DNA from: Roseovarius sp. Pro17
Lineage (GTDB): Bacteria; Pseudomonadota; Alphaproteobacteria; Rhodobacterales; Rhodobacteraceae
DNA: 64,000 bases
Reading direction: 5' to 3'
NCBI RefSeq assembly: GCF_035599575.1
Contig: NZ_CP141179.1
Coordinates: 1,240,001 to 1,304,000, forward strand
Part shown: one piece after another, positions 30,301-39,262 of the stretch
Layout of the letters: each line of letters opens with the position of its first letter
Numbering within the stretch: the first letter of the stretch is position 1
Made by a program: the position numbers and the translations under genes
Notes under the pieces: model-generated
What the model was told of the DNA's origin: nothing
Database searches by the model: none
Seen by the model: only the letters and a program-made list of their open reading frames with translations

Positions 30301-31066
30301 CTATACCCAAAAGGCCATCATCGGCGGGCACAAGGTCTACCTGCGCACCGGCGAATATGCCGACGGCCAGCTGGGCGAAATCTTTATCGACATGCACAAG
30401 GAAGGTGCTGGCTTCCGCGCGATGATGAACAACTTTGCCATCGCAGTGTCGGTCGGCCTGCAATACGGGGTGCCACTGGAAGAGTTCGTCGACGCCTTCA
30501 CCTTCACCAAGTTTGAGCCGTCGGGCATGGTGCAGGGCAATGACAGCATCAAGAACGCGACGTCGATCCTTGACTATATCTTCCGCGAGCTTGCGGTCAG
30601 CTATCTGGATCGCACGGACCTCGCACATGTCAAACCCCAGGGTCACAGCTTTGATGATCTTGGTCGGGGCGAAGAGGAAGGCGTGCGCAACATCAGCGAG
30701 ATGAGCGAAGCCGCCGCCACTAAGTCGCTTGCGGTGCTTAAGCAGATCAGCTCGACAGGGTATCTGCGCAAGCGTCTTCCGCAAGAGCTTTATGTGCTGA
30801 ACGGCGGGCAGGCCTTTGTCGCGCAGGCCGGGGCAGGCGACCCGGTTTCGGCCCTCGAAACGCTGGTACCCGAAACGGTCGGCATGACAGCTATGGCCGC
30901 CACGACGACGATCACCTCCGGCGCGGTCACTTTCGATGCGCGCACCAAGGCAAAGATGCAAGGCTACGAGGGCGAGGCCTGCGGCGATTGCGGCAACTAC
31001 ACGCTGGTGCGCAATGGTACGTGTATGAAGTGCAACACCTGCGGCGGGACGTCGGGCTGTAGCTGA
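27398..31066 (+). CDS. nrdJ: Adenosylcobalamin-dependent (class II) ribonucleotide reductase
   Basis: NrdJ makes deoxyribonucleotides with a B12-derived radical and works with or without oxygen. The 1222-residue length fits the long proteobacterial form. Visible landmarks are [33 protein letters not shown] (active-site cysteine and loop), APTGTIG and a C-terminal cysteine cluster ([18 protein letters not shown], then [11 protein letters not shown]) that serves as redox or zinc tail. It is monocistronic, followed by a hairpin at 31175-31207. Confidence 0.97.
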   Translation: MKIDRKFTKAGQDAYAELEFVTTSSEIRNPNGTSVFKLDNVEVPAGWSQVASDVIAQKYFRKAGVPTRLKKVKEKGVPEFLWRSVPDGKDVPTSGETSARQVFDRLAGAWTYWGWKGGYFTTEADAQAYFDEMRIMLARQMGAPNSPQWFNTGLHWAYGIDGPGQGHFYVDYKSGKLTKSTSAYEHPQPHACFIQSVKDDLVGEGGIMDLWVREARLFKYGSGTGTNFSSLRAANEPLSGGGKSSGLMGFLKIGDRAAGAIKSGGTTRRAAKMVIIDADHPDIEEFINWKVKEEQKVASIVAGSKMHEQKLNEIFAAIRAWDGTTEDSVDPKKNPQLKDAIRSAKKCSIPETYVKRVLDYAKQGYESIEFPTYDTDWDSEAYASVSGQNSNNSIRVTDAFLKAVKDDADWALLNRTDGSVAKTIKARYLWEDVGHAAWACADPGIQYHDTVNAWHTCPEDGEIRGSNPCSEYMFLDDTACNLASMNLLKFYEDGRFDAEGYMHASRLWTVTLEISVMMAQFPSKEIAQRSFEFRTLGLGYANIGGLLMNMGLGYDSDEGRALGGALSAIMTGVAYATSAEMAGELGPFAGYERNAEHMLRVMRNHRNAAYGNSDGYEQLAVKPVPLDAAGCPDSRLIELAMSTWDEALELGKKHGYRNAQSTVIAPTGTIGLVMDCDTTGIEPDFALVKFKKLAGGGYFKIINQSVPAALEMMGYGSAQIEEIISYAVGHGTLGNAPGINHTSLIGHGFGPNELAKVDAALGSAFDIRFVFNQWTLGVEFCTNVLGIPEAKLNDPAFDLLAHLGYSRADIDAANDHVCGTMTLEHAPHLRTEHYSVFDCANPCGKKGKRYLSVNSHITMMAAAQSFISGAISKTINMANDATIEDCQKAYELSWSLGVKANALYRDGSKLSQPLASALVEDDDDAADVLESGSNHEKAVVLAEKIVEKIVIKEVNKFHRDKMPERRKGYTQKAIIGGHKVYLRTGEYADGQLGEIFIDMHKEGAGFRAMMNNFAIAVSVGLQYGVPLEEFVDAFTFTKFEPSGMVQGNDSIKNATSILDYIFRELAVSYLDRTDLAHVKPQGHSFDDLGRGEEEGVRNISEMSEAAATKSLAVLKQISSTGYLRKRLPQELYVLNGGQAFVAQAGAGDPVSALETLVPETVGMTAMAATTTITSGAVTFDARTKAKMQGYEGEACGDCGNYTLVRNGTCMKCNTCGGTSGCS

Positions 31067-31174
31067 GGAATTGAGGGTTGGTGTCGGTAGGGGCAAAGTA
31101 GCTCAAAAATCGGGCAAAGATCGTTTCGGCTGGGCACCAAGATCATCGCGAAAGCCGTGAGTGTAACGTGAAAA

Positions 31175-31207
31175 AGTAAGCCGGGGCGATAGTCGTCCCG
31201 GCTTACT
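31175..31207 (+). terminator. Hairpin downstream of nrdJ
   Basis: A perfect 11-bp stem (AGTAAGCCGGG with CCCGGCTTACT) around an 11-base loop is followed by GATTCTTAA. It lies 109 bases after the nrdJ stop, with no gene between, and is the likely transcription end. Confidence 0.65.
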
Positions 31208-31553
31208 GATTCTTAAGGTATTGAATAGTGGCAGAAACCGTAATTTTGTCCGAATTTCAAAACTCGGTTGAAGCGGCTTCAATTACGTAAGGGGTTCGCG
31301 CGCTTGGCGCGCGCGTCCTAAATGAAGCTCCAGGCGTTTTGGTGCTGAAGGTATCTGGGAGCGTCCTTGCGGCGCTCCCATTTCTTTGCAACTTGTAGTG
31401 ACCCCCATCGCCCAAGACCATGCAGCAGACCCTCGCCGTGCCGATGCACCATACGGCCGCATTTGCCAGTGAATGGCTCGTGGCCTTGGCGGAAATACTG
31501 CCCTAGCCCCTTTGCGGGGGCCGTTCCGCTAGCAAATTCTCGACACTTGGCCT

Positions 31554-31790
31554 TTGGGCGAAGGCGATATCGCCCTCGACTACCGGCTCCCGGCGCGGCG
31601 TGTGCATTCCATTCGGACGGCCTCCCAAGTGCATGGTCTACATCCCAAACGGCTCCGAAGATTACTGGTTGATGCGGGCATCACGGCGCGGTCGCGCCTT
31701 ACGGAAGCAACCATCCGAGAATGGGCCGGTTTCGTCGACCGGTACATTCCAGCCCTTATGGCCAGATCTGGCGTCATTAGGGTGACGTGA
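31554..31790 (+). pseudogene. Possible remnant of a helix-turn-helix (TniQ-like?) gene
   Basis: A 78-codon frame includes a segment that looks like a helix-turn-helix (RTASQVHGLHPKRLRRLLVD followed by AGI), of the kind found in TniQ-like or recombination-associated proteins. There is no good start, and the surrounding frames contain stops. It may be a decayed gene piece from a past insertion. The assignment is weak and it could be chance. Confidence 0.25.
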
Positions 31791-31942
31791 TCGGGACGCT
31801 GAGACTTCCTCATCGAAGTCGCGGTATGATTTTTTCACTGCGGAAGTTCTGCCATATCCAGAGGCCAGATATGGACGAATTCCTTCGCTCGGGTCGCGAT
31901 CTTGTAGTCGTTGAAGAGTGTTCGCAGCGGACTTTTGAAATG

Positions 31943-31959
31943 TGGATAATTTGTAATCT
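31943..31959 (+). promoter_or_regulatory. Repeated TGTAATCT-type motif, copy 1
   Basis: TGGATAATTTGTAATCT matches the copy at 32345-32361 at 14 of 17 positions. Each copy lies 65-85 bases before the start of a small gene next to a two-component system. It may be a response-regulator site or a shared promoter element. Confidence 0.4.
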
Positions 31960-32024
31960 GCGTGCCGGAAAATGATCATCTCCGGCCCCCAAGTTCAACC
32001 CAGACAGAAAACAGGAGTCTGGTC

Positions 32025-32231
32025 ATGAAGAGAGTTTATCGTATCACCGCAAACACTTTGGCGATTTTGGGCGGGTTCGCCGCAATCGGAGCTGGGGCAA
32101 TGATCATCACCACCGCAGTCATGGTTGGTGGTTTGATGGCGCTGGCCGCAAAGCTGGCGATCAAAGGCACAGCGACCGACGCAGCGGACTCCACGGATGC
32201 TGGGATAGACGTGGATCAGGTTCAGGCCTGA
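32025..32231 (+). CDS. Small single-pass membrane protein, unknown function
   Basis: I do not recognise a family. The 68-residue product starts with a basic MKRVYRITAN, followed by a long hydrophobic stretch with many Gly, Ala, Ile and Met (about residues 10-45) that could span the membrane once or as a hairpin, and an acidic tail (ending DAGIDVDQVQA). The start is supported by CAGGAG eight bases upstream. It is followed by a strong hairpin at 32274-32309. The shared upstream motif with the PepSY gene suggests that both are targets of the adjacent response regulator. Confidence 0.6.
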   Translation: MKRVYRITANTLAILGGFAAIGAGAMIITTAVMVGGLMALAAKLAIKGTATDAADSTDAGIDVDQVQA

Positions 32232-32273
32232 TCGGTATTCTTTAACCTTGTCCGGTTTGGGTCCGATTGCCAG

Positions 32274-32309
32274 ACGACGGGCGAAGAGCTTTCACTCTTC
32301 GCCCGTCGT
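32274..32309 (+). terminator. Strong hairpin after the small membrane protein gene
   Basis: A perfect 15-bp stem (ACGACGGGCGAAGAG with CTCTTCGCCCGTCGT) encloses a six-base loop, 42 bases after the stop. It lacks a clear T-run but is strong enough to end transcription. Confidence 0.65.
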
Positions 32310-32344
32310 TGATTCTGCGGCAAATGGAGCGAAGTTGCCGGACA

Positions 32345-32361
32345 TGGAATATCTGTAATCT
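32345..32361 (+). promoter_or_regulatory. Repeated TGTAATCT-type motif, copy 2
   Basis: TGGAATATCTGTAATCT is the second copy of the motif found at 31943-31959. It lies 83 bases before the PepSY gene start. Confidence 0.4.
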
Positions 32362-32444
32362 AGCCGACAAGCGCCTGCCCAAGGCCATCGCTACCTTGAT
32401 GTCAGAGGGCGGTAATGTGCTTCCCCGCAACGATGGAGACTACA

Positions 32445-32762
32445 ATGAAACGCAATACAATCCTGACCCTGGGCTCCGGCGCCCTGATGTCCCTCGGCCT
32501 GCTTGTCGGTGTCGCGACAATGGCGACTGCTGATACCAGTGCTGCCGAAGCGAAGGCATTTCTGGCCGCGCCCGGTTCTATTTCCGCCGCGATCAGCGCC
32601 GCAGAAACGCAGTCGGGCGGCAAGGCAATGAGCGCGGATTTCGAAGAGGACGGTGCCAACGCGGGCATGTATGAGGTCGAGATCGTGATGCCGGACGGCA
32701 CAGTGAGCGAACATCTGGTCAATCCGGCTGACAATTCGGTCAAGCCCGCACCTGCGGATTGA
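32445..32762 (+). CDS. Exported PepSY-domain protein
   Basis: The 105-residue product has a signal peptide (about residues 1-29, ALMSLGLLVGVATMATADT) and one PepSY-like domain (about 45-100: AISAAETQSGGKAMSADF, then MYEVEIVMPDGTVSEHLV). Such small periplasmic PepSY proteins often sit beside OmpR-type two-component systems and may modulate the sensor, as here. The start at 32445 has GGAGA upstream. Hairpins separate it from the response-regulator gene 96 bases downstream. Confidence 0.8.
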   Translation: MKRNTILTLGSGALMSLGLLVGVATMATADTSAAEAKAFLAAPGSISAAISAAETQSGGKAMSADFEEDGANAGMYEVEIVMPDGTVSEHLVNPADNSVKPAPAD

Positions 32763-32815
32763 GCCCGGACAGAAGACGAAAATAGCTAGACCCTACATTT
32801 CTGATAGGGTTGAGC

Positions 32816-32836
32816 GGCGGGGCACCATGCCCCGCC
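32816..32836 (+). terminator. Hairpin between the PepSY gene and the response regulator
   Basis: An 8-bp G-C stem (GGCGGGGC with GCCCCGCC) with a five-base loop is followed by AATTT and lies 22 bases before the response-regulator ATG. A weaker stem (ACCCTA with TAGGGT) precedes it. It may attenuate read-through from PepSY into the regulator genes. Confidence 0.5.
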
Positions 32837-32858
32837 AATTTGCGAAGATTAGGTAGTC

Positions 32859-33533
32859 ATGAAAATACTGGTGATCGAAGACGACAAGAAAACCGGAGCC
32901 TACATTGCTGACGGGCTGCGCGAAGAAGGCCATTCCGTCGATCTGATCGCCGATGGTGCTGATGGTCTGGTTCAGGCCAGCATCGGGCATTACGATGTTT
33001 TGATTGTCGACCGGATGCTGCCTGGAATTGACGGGATCAGCCTTGTCAAAACGCTGCGCGGCGCGAAAAATCGAACGCCCGTCTTGTTTCTGACCTCTCT
33101 CGGCGGTGTTGACGACCGGATCGAGGGACTGAATGCCGGCGGAGACGACTATCTGGTCAAGCCGTTCGCCTTTGGCGAACTCAGCGCGCGGATCGCGGCC
33201 CTTGCCCGCCGCCCGCAGATGCAGGACGAACCGACCATTCTGAAGGCGGCTGATCTGGAAATGAACCTGCTGACGCGCAAGGTGACACGCGCCGGACAGC
33301 CGATTGATCTGCTGCCCCGTGAATTTTCGCTGCTGGAGCATCTGTTGCGGCGCAAGGGCCGGGTCCAGACCCGCACAATGCTGATGGAGTCTGTCTGGGA
33401 CATTCATTTCGACCCGATGACTAACGTGGTCGATACCCATATCAGCCGCTTGCGCCGCAAGGTCGACAAGCCGTTCGAGTCGGAAATTATCGAAACCGTG
33501 CGCGGCTCTGGCTACCGGATCGACGCAGAATGA
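32859..33533 (+). CDS. OmpR/PhoB-family response regulator
   Basis: The 224-residue product has an N-terminal receiver domain with acidic pocket (IEDD, residues 6-9), phosphoacceptor D51 (VLIVDRMLPG) and K101 (YLVKPF). A C-terminal winged helix follows (about 125-222; LPREFSLLEHLLRRKGRV, VDTHISRLRRK, VRGSGYRI). It overlaps the kinase gene in ATGA, so the pair is coupled. It resembles QseB/TctD-type regulators. The targets probably include the two small genes upstream. Confidence 0.93.
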   Translation: MKILVIEDDKKTGAYIADGLREEGHSVDLIADGADGLVQASIGHYDVLIVDRMLPGIDGISLVKTLRGAKNRTPVLFLTSLGGVDDRIEGLNAGGDDYLVKPFAFGELSARIAALARRPQMQDEPTILKAADLEMNLLTRKVTRAGQPIDLLPREFSLLEHLLRRKGRVQTRTMLMESVWDIHFDPMTNVVDTHISRLRRKVDKPFESEIIETVRGSGYRIDAE

Positions 33534-34900
33534 AACGGCGTGCCTGGGCCATCCGATCGACGCCACTACGCCTGACAGCGATATTTCTGGGGATTTTCAT
33601 CCTTTCATCGGCCGCCAGTTTCGTCACGGCTTATCTTGTCATCCGGGCGAACTTTGACTCGACGCTTGAGGACGAAATCGAACAGACCATCGAGGCCTAC
33701 GATGCAATCGACGACCAGACTGCGCTGATCAACCGGTTGAAGCAGGATGTCGAGGTCACCGACGCTGAGCTGACGATCCTGCACTACGTGCCGGATGTCG
33801 GACCTGTAATCACCAATGTCGACGGCTTCCCTCCCGTCAGCGATTTTTCCATCATCAGCGAAAAGGTGATTTATGCGGGCGATGAGGACATTTCGGAAAG
33901 TTATCTGGCCAATAGCGAACGCGTGGGGCGCGGCCAGCTGATTGTCGCCAGAACGCGCAGTCAGGTCGTGGAAATGGGTGAGATCATCCTGTCCGTGGTT
34001 CTGATCGGCCTGCTGCCCGCGATTATGCTCACTTCCGCTGCAGGAGTGTTCGCTGCCCGCAATGCGCGTAGGAGGATCGGCACAATCCAGAAGACACTCG
34101 GCGACCTGACAGAGGGGCAACTGGCTGCGCGTGTGCCCGTTGCCGCGAATGATCGTGACGATTTGACCGCGATCAGTGCCGCCGTCAACACCATGGCCAC
34201 CTCGCAAGAGGCTCTGATTGAATCCATGCGTCAGGTGTCCGCCGATATTGCCCACGACCTCAAAACGCCGATCCAGCGCGTCGCCGTCATTCTGGAAGAG
34301 GTGACCCGAAAGACGGCGCTTAGCGAGGGGCAGGGCGAACTGCTGGGGCAGGCGCTGGCCGAGACTGACCGGATCGTGAAGACATTTCAGGCGCTCCTGC
34401 AACTGGCGCAGATTGAAGGCGGTGCTGCGCGTGATCGCTTTGTTCCCACCGACTTGCAGGAAGTCGCGGCCGATGTCGTGGATTTCCTGGAAGCCGACGC
34501 GGACGAGAAGGGGTATCACCTCGAACTCACAATAGCGGATGGGGCCCGATTTCTGGTCAACGGCGATCGTCACCTTCTGACGCAGGTTCTCGCTAACCTG
34601 ATCGAAAACGGTCTGCGTCACACCCCGGTCGGTTCAACAATCCGGGTGGAACTGTCACGCAATGATGGGCAGATCGTCCTTTGTGTTTCGGACAATGGGC
34701 CGGGCATTCCGCCAGAGCAACGCGACAAGGTCTGGCGCCGCCTGTATCGGTTGGAACAGAGTCGGACAACAGAGGGCAATGGTCTTGGCCTCAGCCTTGT
34801 TGCAGCGATCTGTACACTTCACGGCGCGCAGTTGTCCCTGGACGACAACAATCCCGGCCTGCTGGTTCGCGTGGCCTTTCCCAAGGTAGATAAAGCCTGA
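33530..34900 (+). CDS. Sensor histidine kinase
   Basis: The 456-residue partner of the response regulator has two membrane segments (about residues 13-40 and 151-176) around a periplasmic sensor of about 110 residues. A HAMP linker follows (about 176-230), then the dimerisation box with phosphoacceptor H242 (SADIAHDLKTPIQ) and the ATPase domain with N box (NLIENGLRHT), G1 (CVSDNGPGIP) and G2 (GNGLGLSLV). The signal is unknown. Confidence 0.93.
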   Translation: MKRRAWAIRSTPLRLTAIFLGIFILSSAASFVTAYLVIRANFDSTLEDEIEQTIEAYDAIDDQTALINRLKQDVEVTDAELTILHYVPDVGPVITNVDGFPPVSDFSIISEKVIYAGDEDISESYLANSERVGRGQLIVARTRSQVVEMGEIILSVVLIGLLPAIMLTSAAGVFAARNARRRIGTIQKTLGDLTEGQLAARVPVAANDRDDLTAISAAVNTMATSQEALIESMRQVSADIAHDLKTPIQRVAVILEEVTRKTALSEGQGELLGQALAETDRIVKTFQALLQLAQIEGGAARDRFVPTDLQEVAADVVDFLEADADEKGYHLELTIADGARFLVNGDRHLLTQVLANLIENGLRHTPVGSTIRVELSRNDGQIVLCVSDNGPGIPPEQRDKVWRRLYRLEQSRTTEGNGLGLSLVAAICTLHGAQLSLDDNNPGLLVRVAFPKVDKA

Positions 34901-36240
34901 TGCTGGCAATCGGATAGGTCAGGCACCAAACAGTTTTCAGAAAGTTGCGATCTTGGCAACCATAGGAATTGGAGCGGCACCAAAGTGGACATCGGGAGAC
35001 CGTCTCATTTGTCCGCCCTGATGGCCTCCGCGCCCCAACGATGCAGCACGATGGATAAATGGCCGGTCTGGGGAAGCTGCACTCCAACACTGGATCGCCC
35101 AGTCAATGTCCGGTAACGGCCGAGCGGGCTAGATTCGTGGGATGCTTGATTATTGGGTAAAGGGGTGTGAGAGCTGCCCATGGCCCTTCGCAACCTTCGG
35201 GTTTATGGGGGCCGTGGCTCTTGCACAGCTATACCACTGCGCTTCCGTCTGGTTCGAATATGGGCCGGAACGTCAACTTTTGGCTCGCAACCGGCCCGAT
35301 CATCGACCTTTTCAGGACTGGACGAATAGGTCCCGTCTGTCTGAATGAAAATGTGACCATTCTGTCGACCTAGAAGGAGCGGATGTTGCTTTCATTGGCG
35401 TAGCTACCTGGTAAATCGTCTCTGCGTACATCACACCCTTCATGACTTTCCGGGCTGCACCAAGCAGGACAAAACTCTGAAATTTTGAGAGTTGGCTTCT
35501 ACGGGGCCTTGTATTGTGTTGCCGATCATCTCGGTCGAAATGAACGCGCTCACCTTGTTGACCCAAGTTTGTCGGCGTCTGTTCCAGCGATTCGTCGGCG
35601 TTTCGTGCGGCTCCGACGACCTTGCGTGAGGCGGCCAAGTTCCGCACTAGTTGCTTCGCATCAATCGGTATGGCGTAGTTTCCATCCTTCCGTCACGTGG
35701 CGTTCACACACTTTACCTGAGTAAAAACTATTTGACCGCGTGATTCTCCGCCATTCTTCCAAGAAGATAGGGCCATCTATGGCGTCATCGCCATGTGCCT
35801 CAAGTGGCTGCGAACGAGCATCTTATTCCGCAAGAACGACTTCTTTCGATGGTACCGACACCAATTTGGCTTGGCTATTGCTTTCTCAAGCCCATGAAAA
35901 CTCGCAGAAGTTTCTCCGTAGTGCCTGCTGTGGTGCATCAACATTTCGATGTCAGCTTTGGCGAAGCTGCGCCGCAGTGTGTAGGAAGATCGTCAAGGTC
36001 TGGAACGGGCCGTGAGTGACAATGCGCCAACAGCCCAATGGGAACCAGCGCTTCCTATGTTGATTGAGGGAGAGACAAGCACTGTCGGAGCGGACCAGTA
36101 GTGTTAGCAATATCGGGGCTTTTGATGGTGCGCCTCAGCATTTCGCGTCACATCAGACTTTACAAAGCCTTGTCAGATTGCTATTGGGCGGGGCCCTGCA
36201 AATTATTGCAAATTTTTCTTAGAGAGGTGGTGAAAACCAC
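34901..36240. other. 1.3-kb stretch without a supportable gene
   Basis: All reading frames here are short, lack ribosome sites or lack coding character, and none resembles a known family to me. It is less G-C rich than the flanking housekeeping DNA. The last part before rpsU (from about 36100) probably holds the rpsU promoter, since a GAGAGGTGG ribosome site lies upstream of its ATG. The rest may be decayed DNA. Confidence 0.4.
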
Positions 36241-36441
36241 ATGCAGGTTAGTGTCCGCGACAACAACGTCGATCAAGCTCTTCGGGCTTTGAAGAAAAAG
36301 CTACAGCGCGAAGGCGTCTTCCGTGAAATGAAGCTCAAGCAACATTTCGAGAAGCCGTCCGAGAAAAATGCGCGCCAGAAGGCTGAAGCGATCCGCCGCG
36401 CCCGTAAATTGGCGCGTAAAAAGTTAGAGCGCGAAGCATGA
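36241..36441 (+). CDS. rpsU: 30S ribosomal protein S21
   Basis: The 66-residue basic protein begins [20 protein letters not shown] and ends in a lysine/arginine-rich helix ([15 protein letters not shown]), typical of alphaproteobacterial S21. It binds the 3' end region of 16S rRNA and aids initiation. It stands alone, with a strong ribosome site and its own terminator, within an otherwise gene-poor region. Confidence 0.97.
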   Translation: MQVSVRDNNVDQALRALKKKLQREGVFREMKLKQHFEKPSEKNARQKAEAIRRARKLARKKLEREA

Positions 36442-36473
36442 TGCGAGTCATACTGTCGCTTTGATGAATTGTG

Positions 36474-36506
36474 AAACCCCCGTTGCCAATTGGCTGCGGG
36501 GGTTTT
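36474..36506 (+). terminator. Rho-independent terminator of rpsU
   Basis: The stem AAACCCCCG with CGGGGGTTT encloses a loop that itself contains the palindrome GCCAATTGGC, and it ends in TTTT. It lies 32 bases after the rpsU stop. Confidence 0.9.
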
Positions 36507-36933
36507 GCATTGGATGCTGAACCCCAATCGACAGTTCTCAAGCAAAGTATCCATCTGGCGACGCGAATATCAACTTCTTTCGCAGACCGACGATCTAGCC
36601 AACCAAATGCTGCGCGGTGCATGAATGGCGGCAATGCCTAAGCTACGCTGCAGCGTAGCTAGGGTCGATTAACGGCACGCTGGGCCGACTGAATGACGAG
36701 GTTGCCACCTGACGCGCGGCGGGCGAGCATGCTGCATCGCCGCATGGCAGCTTCGAGCCCATAGCAACAAATGCTGCTCGTTCCATCTATGGCGGCTAAA
36801 TTCCGTAAATCGACATTGGTTTTGGCGACCAAATGTAAATTGATGGAAGTATTGCCTCATGGGCAGTTTGGACCTAGCGTGAAGAAAAATTCAGCATCGA
36901 TTTTGGGGAACTGTTTTTTAGCGGAGTATTTCA
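36507..36933. other. Upstream region of the orphan ATPase gene
   Basis: No gene is supported. It contains a perfect 20-base palindrome at 36641-36660 and becomes A-T rich towards the ATPase gene, where CGGAG forms a ribosome site eight bases before the ATG at 36934. Confidence 0.45.
36641..36660. repeat. Perfect 20-base palindrome
   Basis: AGCTACGCTGCAGCGTAGCT reads the same on both strands, 274 bases before the orphan ATPase gene. It may be an operator or a recombination site; no function can be assigned. Confidence 0.6.
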
Positions 36934-38223
36934 ATGTCCTATCGTTCTCTTGGTTTTTCTGCCGACCCCTTTAGCAACAAGGCACTTCAGGCTGACGAAG
37001 AAGGCGAAAAACTAGTCGTAGACAGAGAAACAGAAGTCAAAAAATTGGTCCGACGTGTCCAAGAGAGTGACAAAATCCCAACTCTTGAAGGCCCAAACGG
37101 TGTTGGCAAAACAAGTATTATTAACATCGCTCTACACAGGGTGCTCTTGCAATCGCAGCACGACGAGTGCGAACCGATGTTCATTCCTTGCAGGTGCTCG
37201 TTCCAGATAGACAAGGAGAAAGGCGCAGACGAATTTCTTGACGAGTTCTACCTGCAAGTTGCTCTTACCTTGGTCGAAAGCGCGGACATGCTGCGACCAC
37301 CACCAGGTTACACAAAGGCGCCTATCGAGGCTTCAATCAAGAACTACATTCAGTCACCGATAATCCGAAACTATACGGGATCGATTTTGGGGAACGGCTT
37401 GGGGTTTGGCGGTACACCCAATAGCGGTAAGGGATGGGAGCGGGTCGGCTTTAGGGCAGCAATTGATGGTTGGCTTAAGTTGTTGTTTCCGAAGAGTGAG
37501 ACAGGAGGAGTTGTATGCGTCATCGATAATCTTGAGATACTTCAATCCTCTGAAAAGGCGAAGGAAACTATTGAGGCATTGAGAGACACCGCATTCGCCG
37601 TCGACGGGATTAAATGGATACTGTGTGGTTCTTCTGGCGTTGTTCGTGGCGTCGCTTCCTCAACACGTCTGGCGGGATGGCTCCATAAGCCAATAAACAT
37701 TGGAGAATTGCGCGAGGAGGTCGGCGGCCAAGTCTATGATAAAAGGGTTGAAACATTCAGGAAAAATGAGCAGGCAACACTGCCTTTGACACGAGACAAC
37801 TTCATTACCCTGTTTGATATGTTCAATGGAAACTCTCGATTTGCCCTCGATGAAGCCGGAGCGTTTTGCACTTGGGTCTTTGATGAAGTCGATGATCTTT
37901 CCAAGATTCCAGGTGACTCGTTTGAGCGCTGGTTGCGCGAGGAACTGGAAACCAACTACGATGAGATTTTTGTGTTCTTTAGGGATAGGGACGAAGAGGC
38001 ATTTAAAGGGATTTGCCAGCAAGAAATCTTTGTTCCGAATGACTGTTCGGAACTAGGATTTGACGATGCCGCAGAGTTTATTGCAATACTTGAAAGGTTT
38101 CGGAACTACGGGCTCGTTACGCCTACCTTGGATCAAAACACACCCGAAGACACTGTTTACGAAATATCGCCTAAGTCACTAAAGCTTCAATATTTTTTGG
38201 ATTCCCAAGCAGATCGGGAATGA
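36934..38223 (+). CDS. Orphan P-loop ATPase (AAA/STAND-like), unknown function
   Basis: The 429-residue product starts with SLGFSADPFSNKALQADEE, like ATPases of the ExeA/ORC-type architecture. It has a Walker A motif at residues 53-60 (GPNGVGKT), a Walker B-like VVCVIDNLE at about 193-201 and a sensor-1-like WILCGSSG at about 228-235. The C-terminal 170 residues are mostly charged and helical, without a known effector domain. I see no signal peptide or membrane segment. The gene has visibly lower GC than its neighbours and stands alone, which suggests horizontal acquisition. A role in a defence or stress response is possible, but nothing here proves it. Confidence 0.75.
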   Translation: MSYRSLGFSADPFSNKALQADEEGEKLVVDRETEVKKLVRRVQESDKIPTLEGPNGVGKTSIINIALHRVLLQSQHDECEPMFIPCRCSFQIDKEKGADEFLDEFYLQVALTLVESADMLRPPPGYTKAPIEASIKNYIQSPIIRNYTGSILGNGLGFGGTPNSGKGWERVGFRAAIDGWLKLLFPKSETGGVVCVIDNLEILQSSEKAKETIEALRDTAFAVDGIKWILCGSSGVVRGVASSTRLAGWLHKPINIGELREEVGGQVYDKRVETFRKNEQATLPLTRDNFITLFDMFNGNSRFALDEAGAFCTWVFDEVDDLSKIPGDSFERWLREELETNYDEIFVFFRDRDEEAFKGICQQEIFVPNDCSELGFDDAAEFIAILERFRNYGLVTPTLDQNTPEDTVYEISPKSLKLQYFLDSQADRE

Positions 38224-38609
38224 TCTCCTCTAGGTTCTACAGCGCTCAATCTCGAAGGTGTCGGTTCCATCTTCGCGCAGTTGAGCCAGATGTTATGCCG
38301 TAGCCTCACTGTTTCATATGATGCTTTTTTTTGCAGGAGTGTTAAGCGCGCAAGGCGGACCTTGATTTGCATCCCACGAACTGCAGCCATGTCCGCTTTT
38401 TGACATAGGTGTGCTCAGGAGCGGTGCACATGATCTCGGAAAGTGGATCAAGTCATAGATCGCGGTCGCATTTCAAAGACCGCGTAAAAACCGACCTGCT
38501 GCACTCCGTGGCAGCGATCCGCGTCCGACCGGACTATACACCGCTCACAATGCCGGATTTTGCAGCCTCACTTCGTGTAGGCGCCACTGGCATGCCGGAC
38601 CCCGTCAAT
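38224..38609. other. Stretch without a gene after the orphan ATPase
   Basis: No reading frame has a convincing start and coding pattern. It may be decayed DNA continuous with the RpiR pseudogene that follows. Confidence 0.4.
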
Positions 38610-39160
38610 CTATTTAAGCCTAAGGCAGGTGGCATCGCCACTGGCGGCGACGCAGGTGATTAGTTGGGTTTCGACCTCCAGTTGCACCGTGATGGTGTAC
38701 GGGCGATTATGCCGGCTGGCCGTCAAGGCTAGGAACATCCCGTGTGCAAGCCGGGCCAAGGAGAAACTGGGCCGGTCGGTGATTGCGAACACATCGGCAC
38801 CCGCGCCCAGTGGAGGTAACAAGCGCCATGATCGTAGCCGGGGCGAGTTGCTGCGCCCAGGAACTATTGCGACTTGCGACCTCGGCCAGATCGCGGATCA
38901 CATCGGCCTGCGAGATATCAGCGCAACAGGGTAGGGCCAGAGACGCCGCAGGCTTGCGCATTGGCACGCAGCGTCCCCAACGCGATACGGGTGGGTTTAT
39001 CCAGCGCATAGCGTGCCCCAAGGGCTAATTTGCGCTGCAGATCGGGCAGGGCCTGCTTCAGCTGTTCGGTGAACATCATGCGGGTCGGGCCCATCGCCTG
39101 ATTTGTCCATTTTTCTTGCGGCCAACTTCGGGGCAATTGGTATTTTCTTGCCGTAAGCAT
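38610..39160 (-). pseudogene. Decayed RpiR/MurR-family transcriptional regulator
   Basis: Three reading frames on the - strand together read like an RpiR regulator. The 5' piece (38918-39160) gives the N-terminal helix-turn-helix region (ALPDLQRKLALGARYALDKP, ALGTLRANAQACGVSGPTLL). The middle piece (38707-39021) gives ISQADVIRDLAEVASRNSSW. The last (38610-38822) gives a sugar-isomerase-domain segment (GADVFAITDRPSFSLARLAH). Frameshifts join them, and only about 550 bases remain of the usual 850 or so. The intact gene would have been divergent from the ABC transporter at 39263 and probably controlled it. Confidence 0.75.
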
Positions 39161-39262
39161 TTCATCTGATACTTATTTCTAACTGGACTCATGACCATTG
39201 AAGCCGCATCAAAATGTTAACCGGCGCAACCGTGCCGGACAGGATCGACAGAGGAGACGTCA

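Larger units (their letters stand above)
31208..32024. other. Gene-poor stretch at the edge of the accessory region
   Basis: No intact gene is supported here. It contains a short coding remnant (31554-31790, listed separately), an inverted repeat CCATATC-N9-GATATGG at 31852-31874, and the first copy of the TGTAATCT-type motif at 31943-31959 that recurs before the PepSY gene. Otherwise I see nothing recognisable. Confidence 0.4.

Noticed and set aside
28406..31096. Two long - strand frames opposite nrdJ
   Set aside because: They are mirror frames of a highly conserved gene with no start signals or recognisable motifs.
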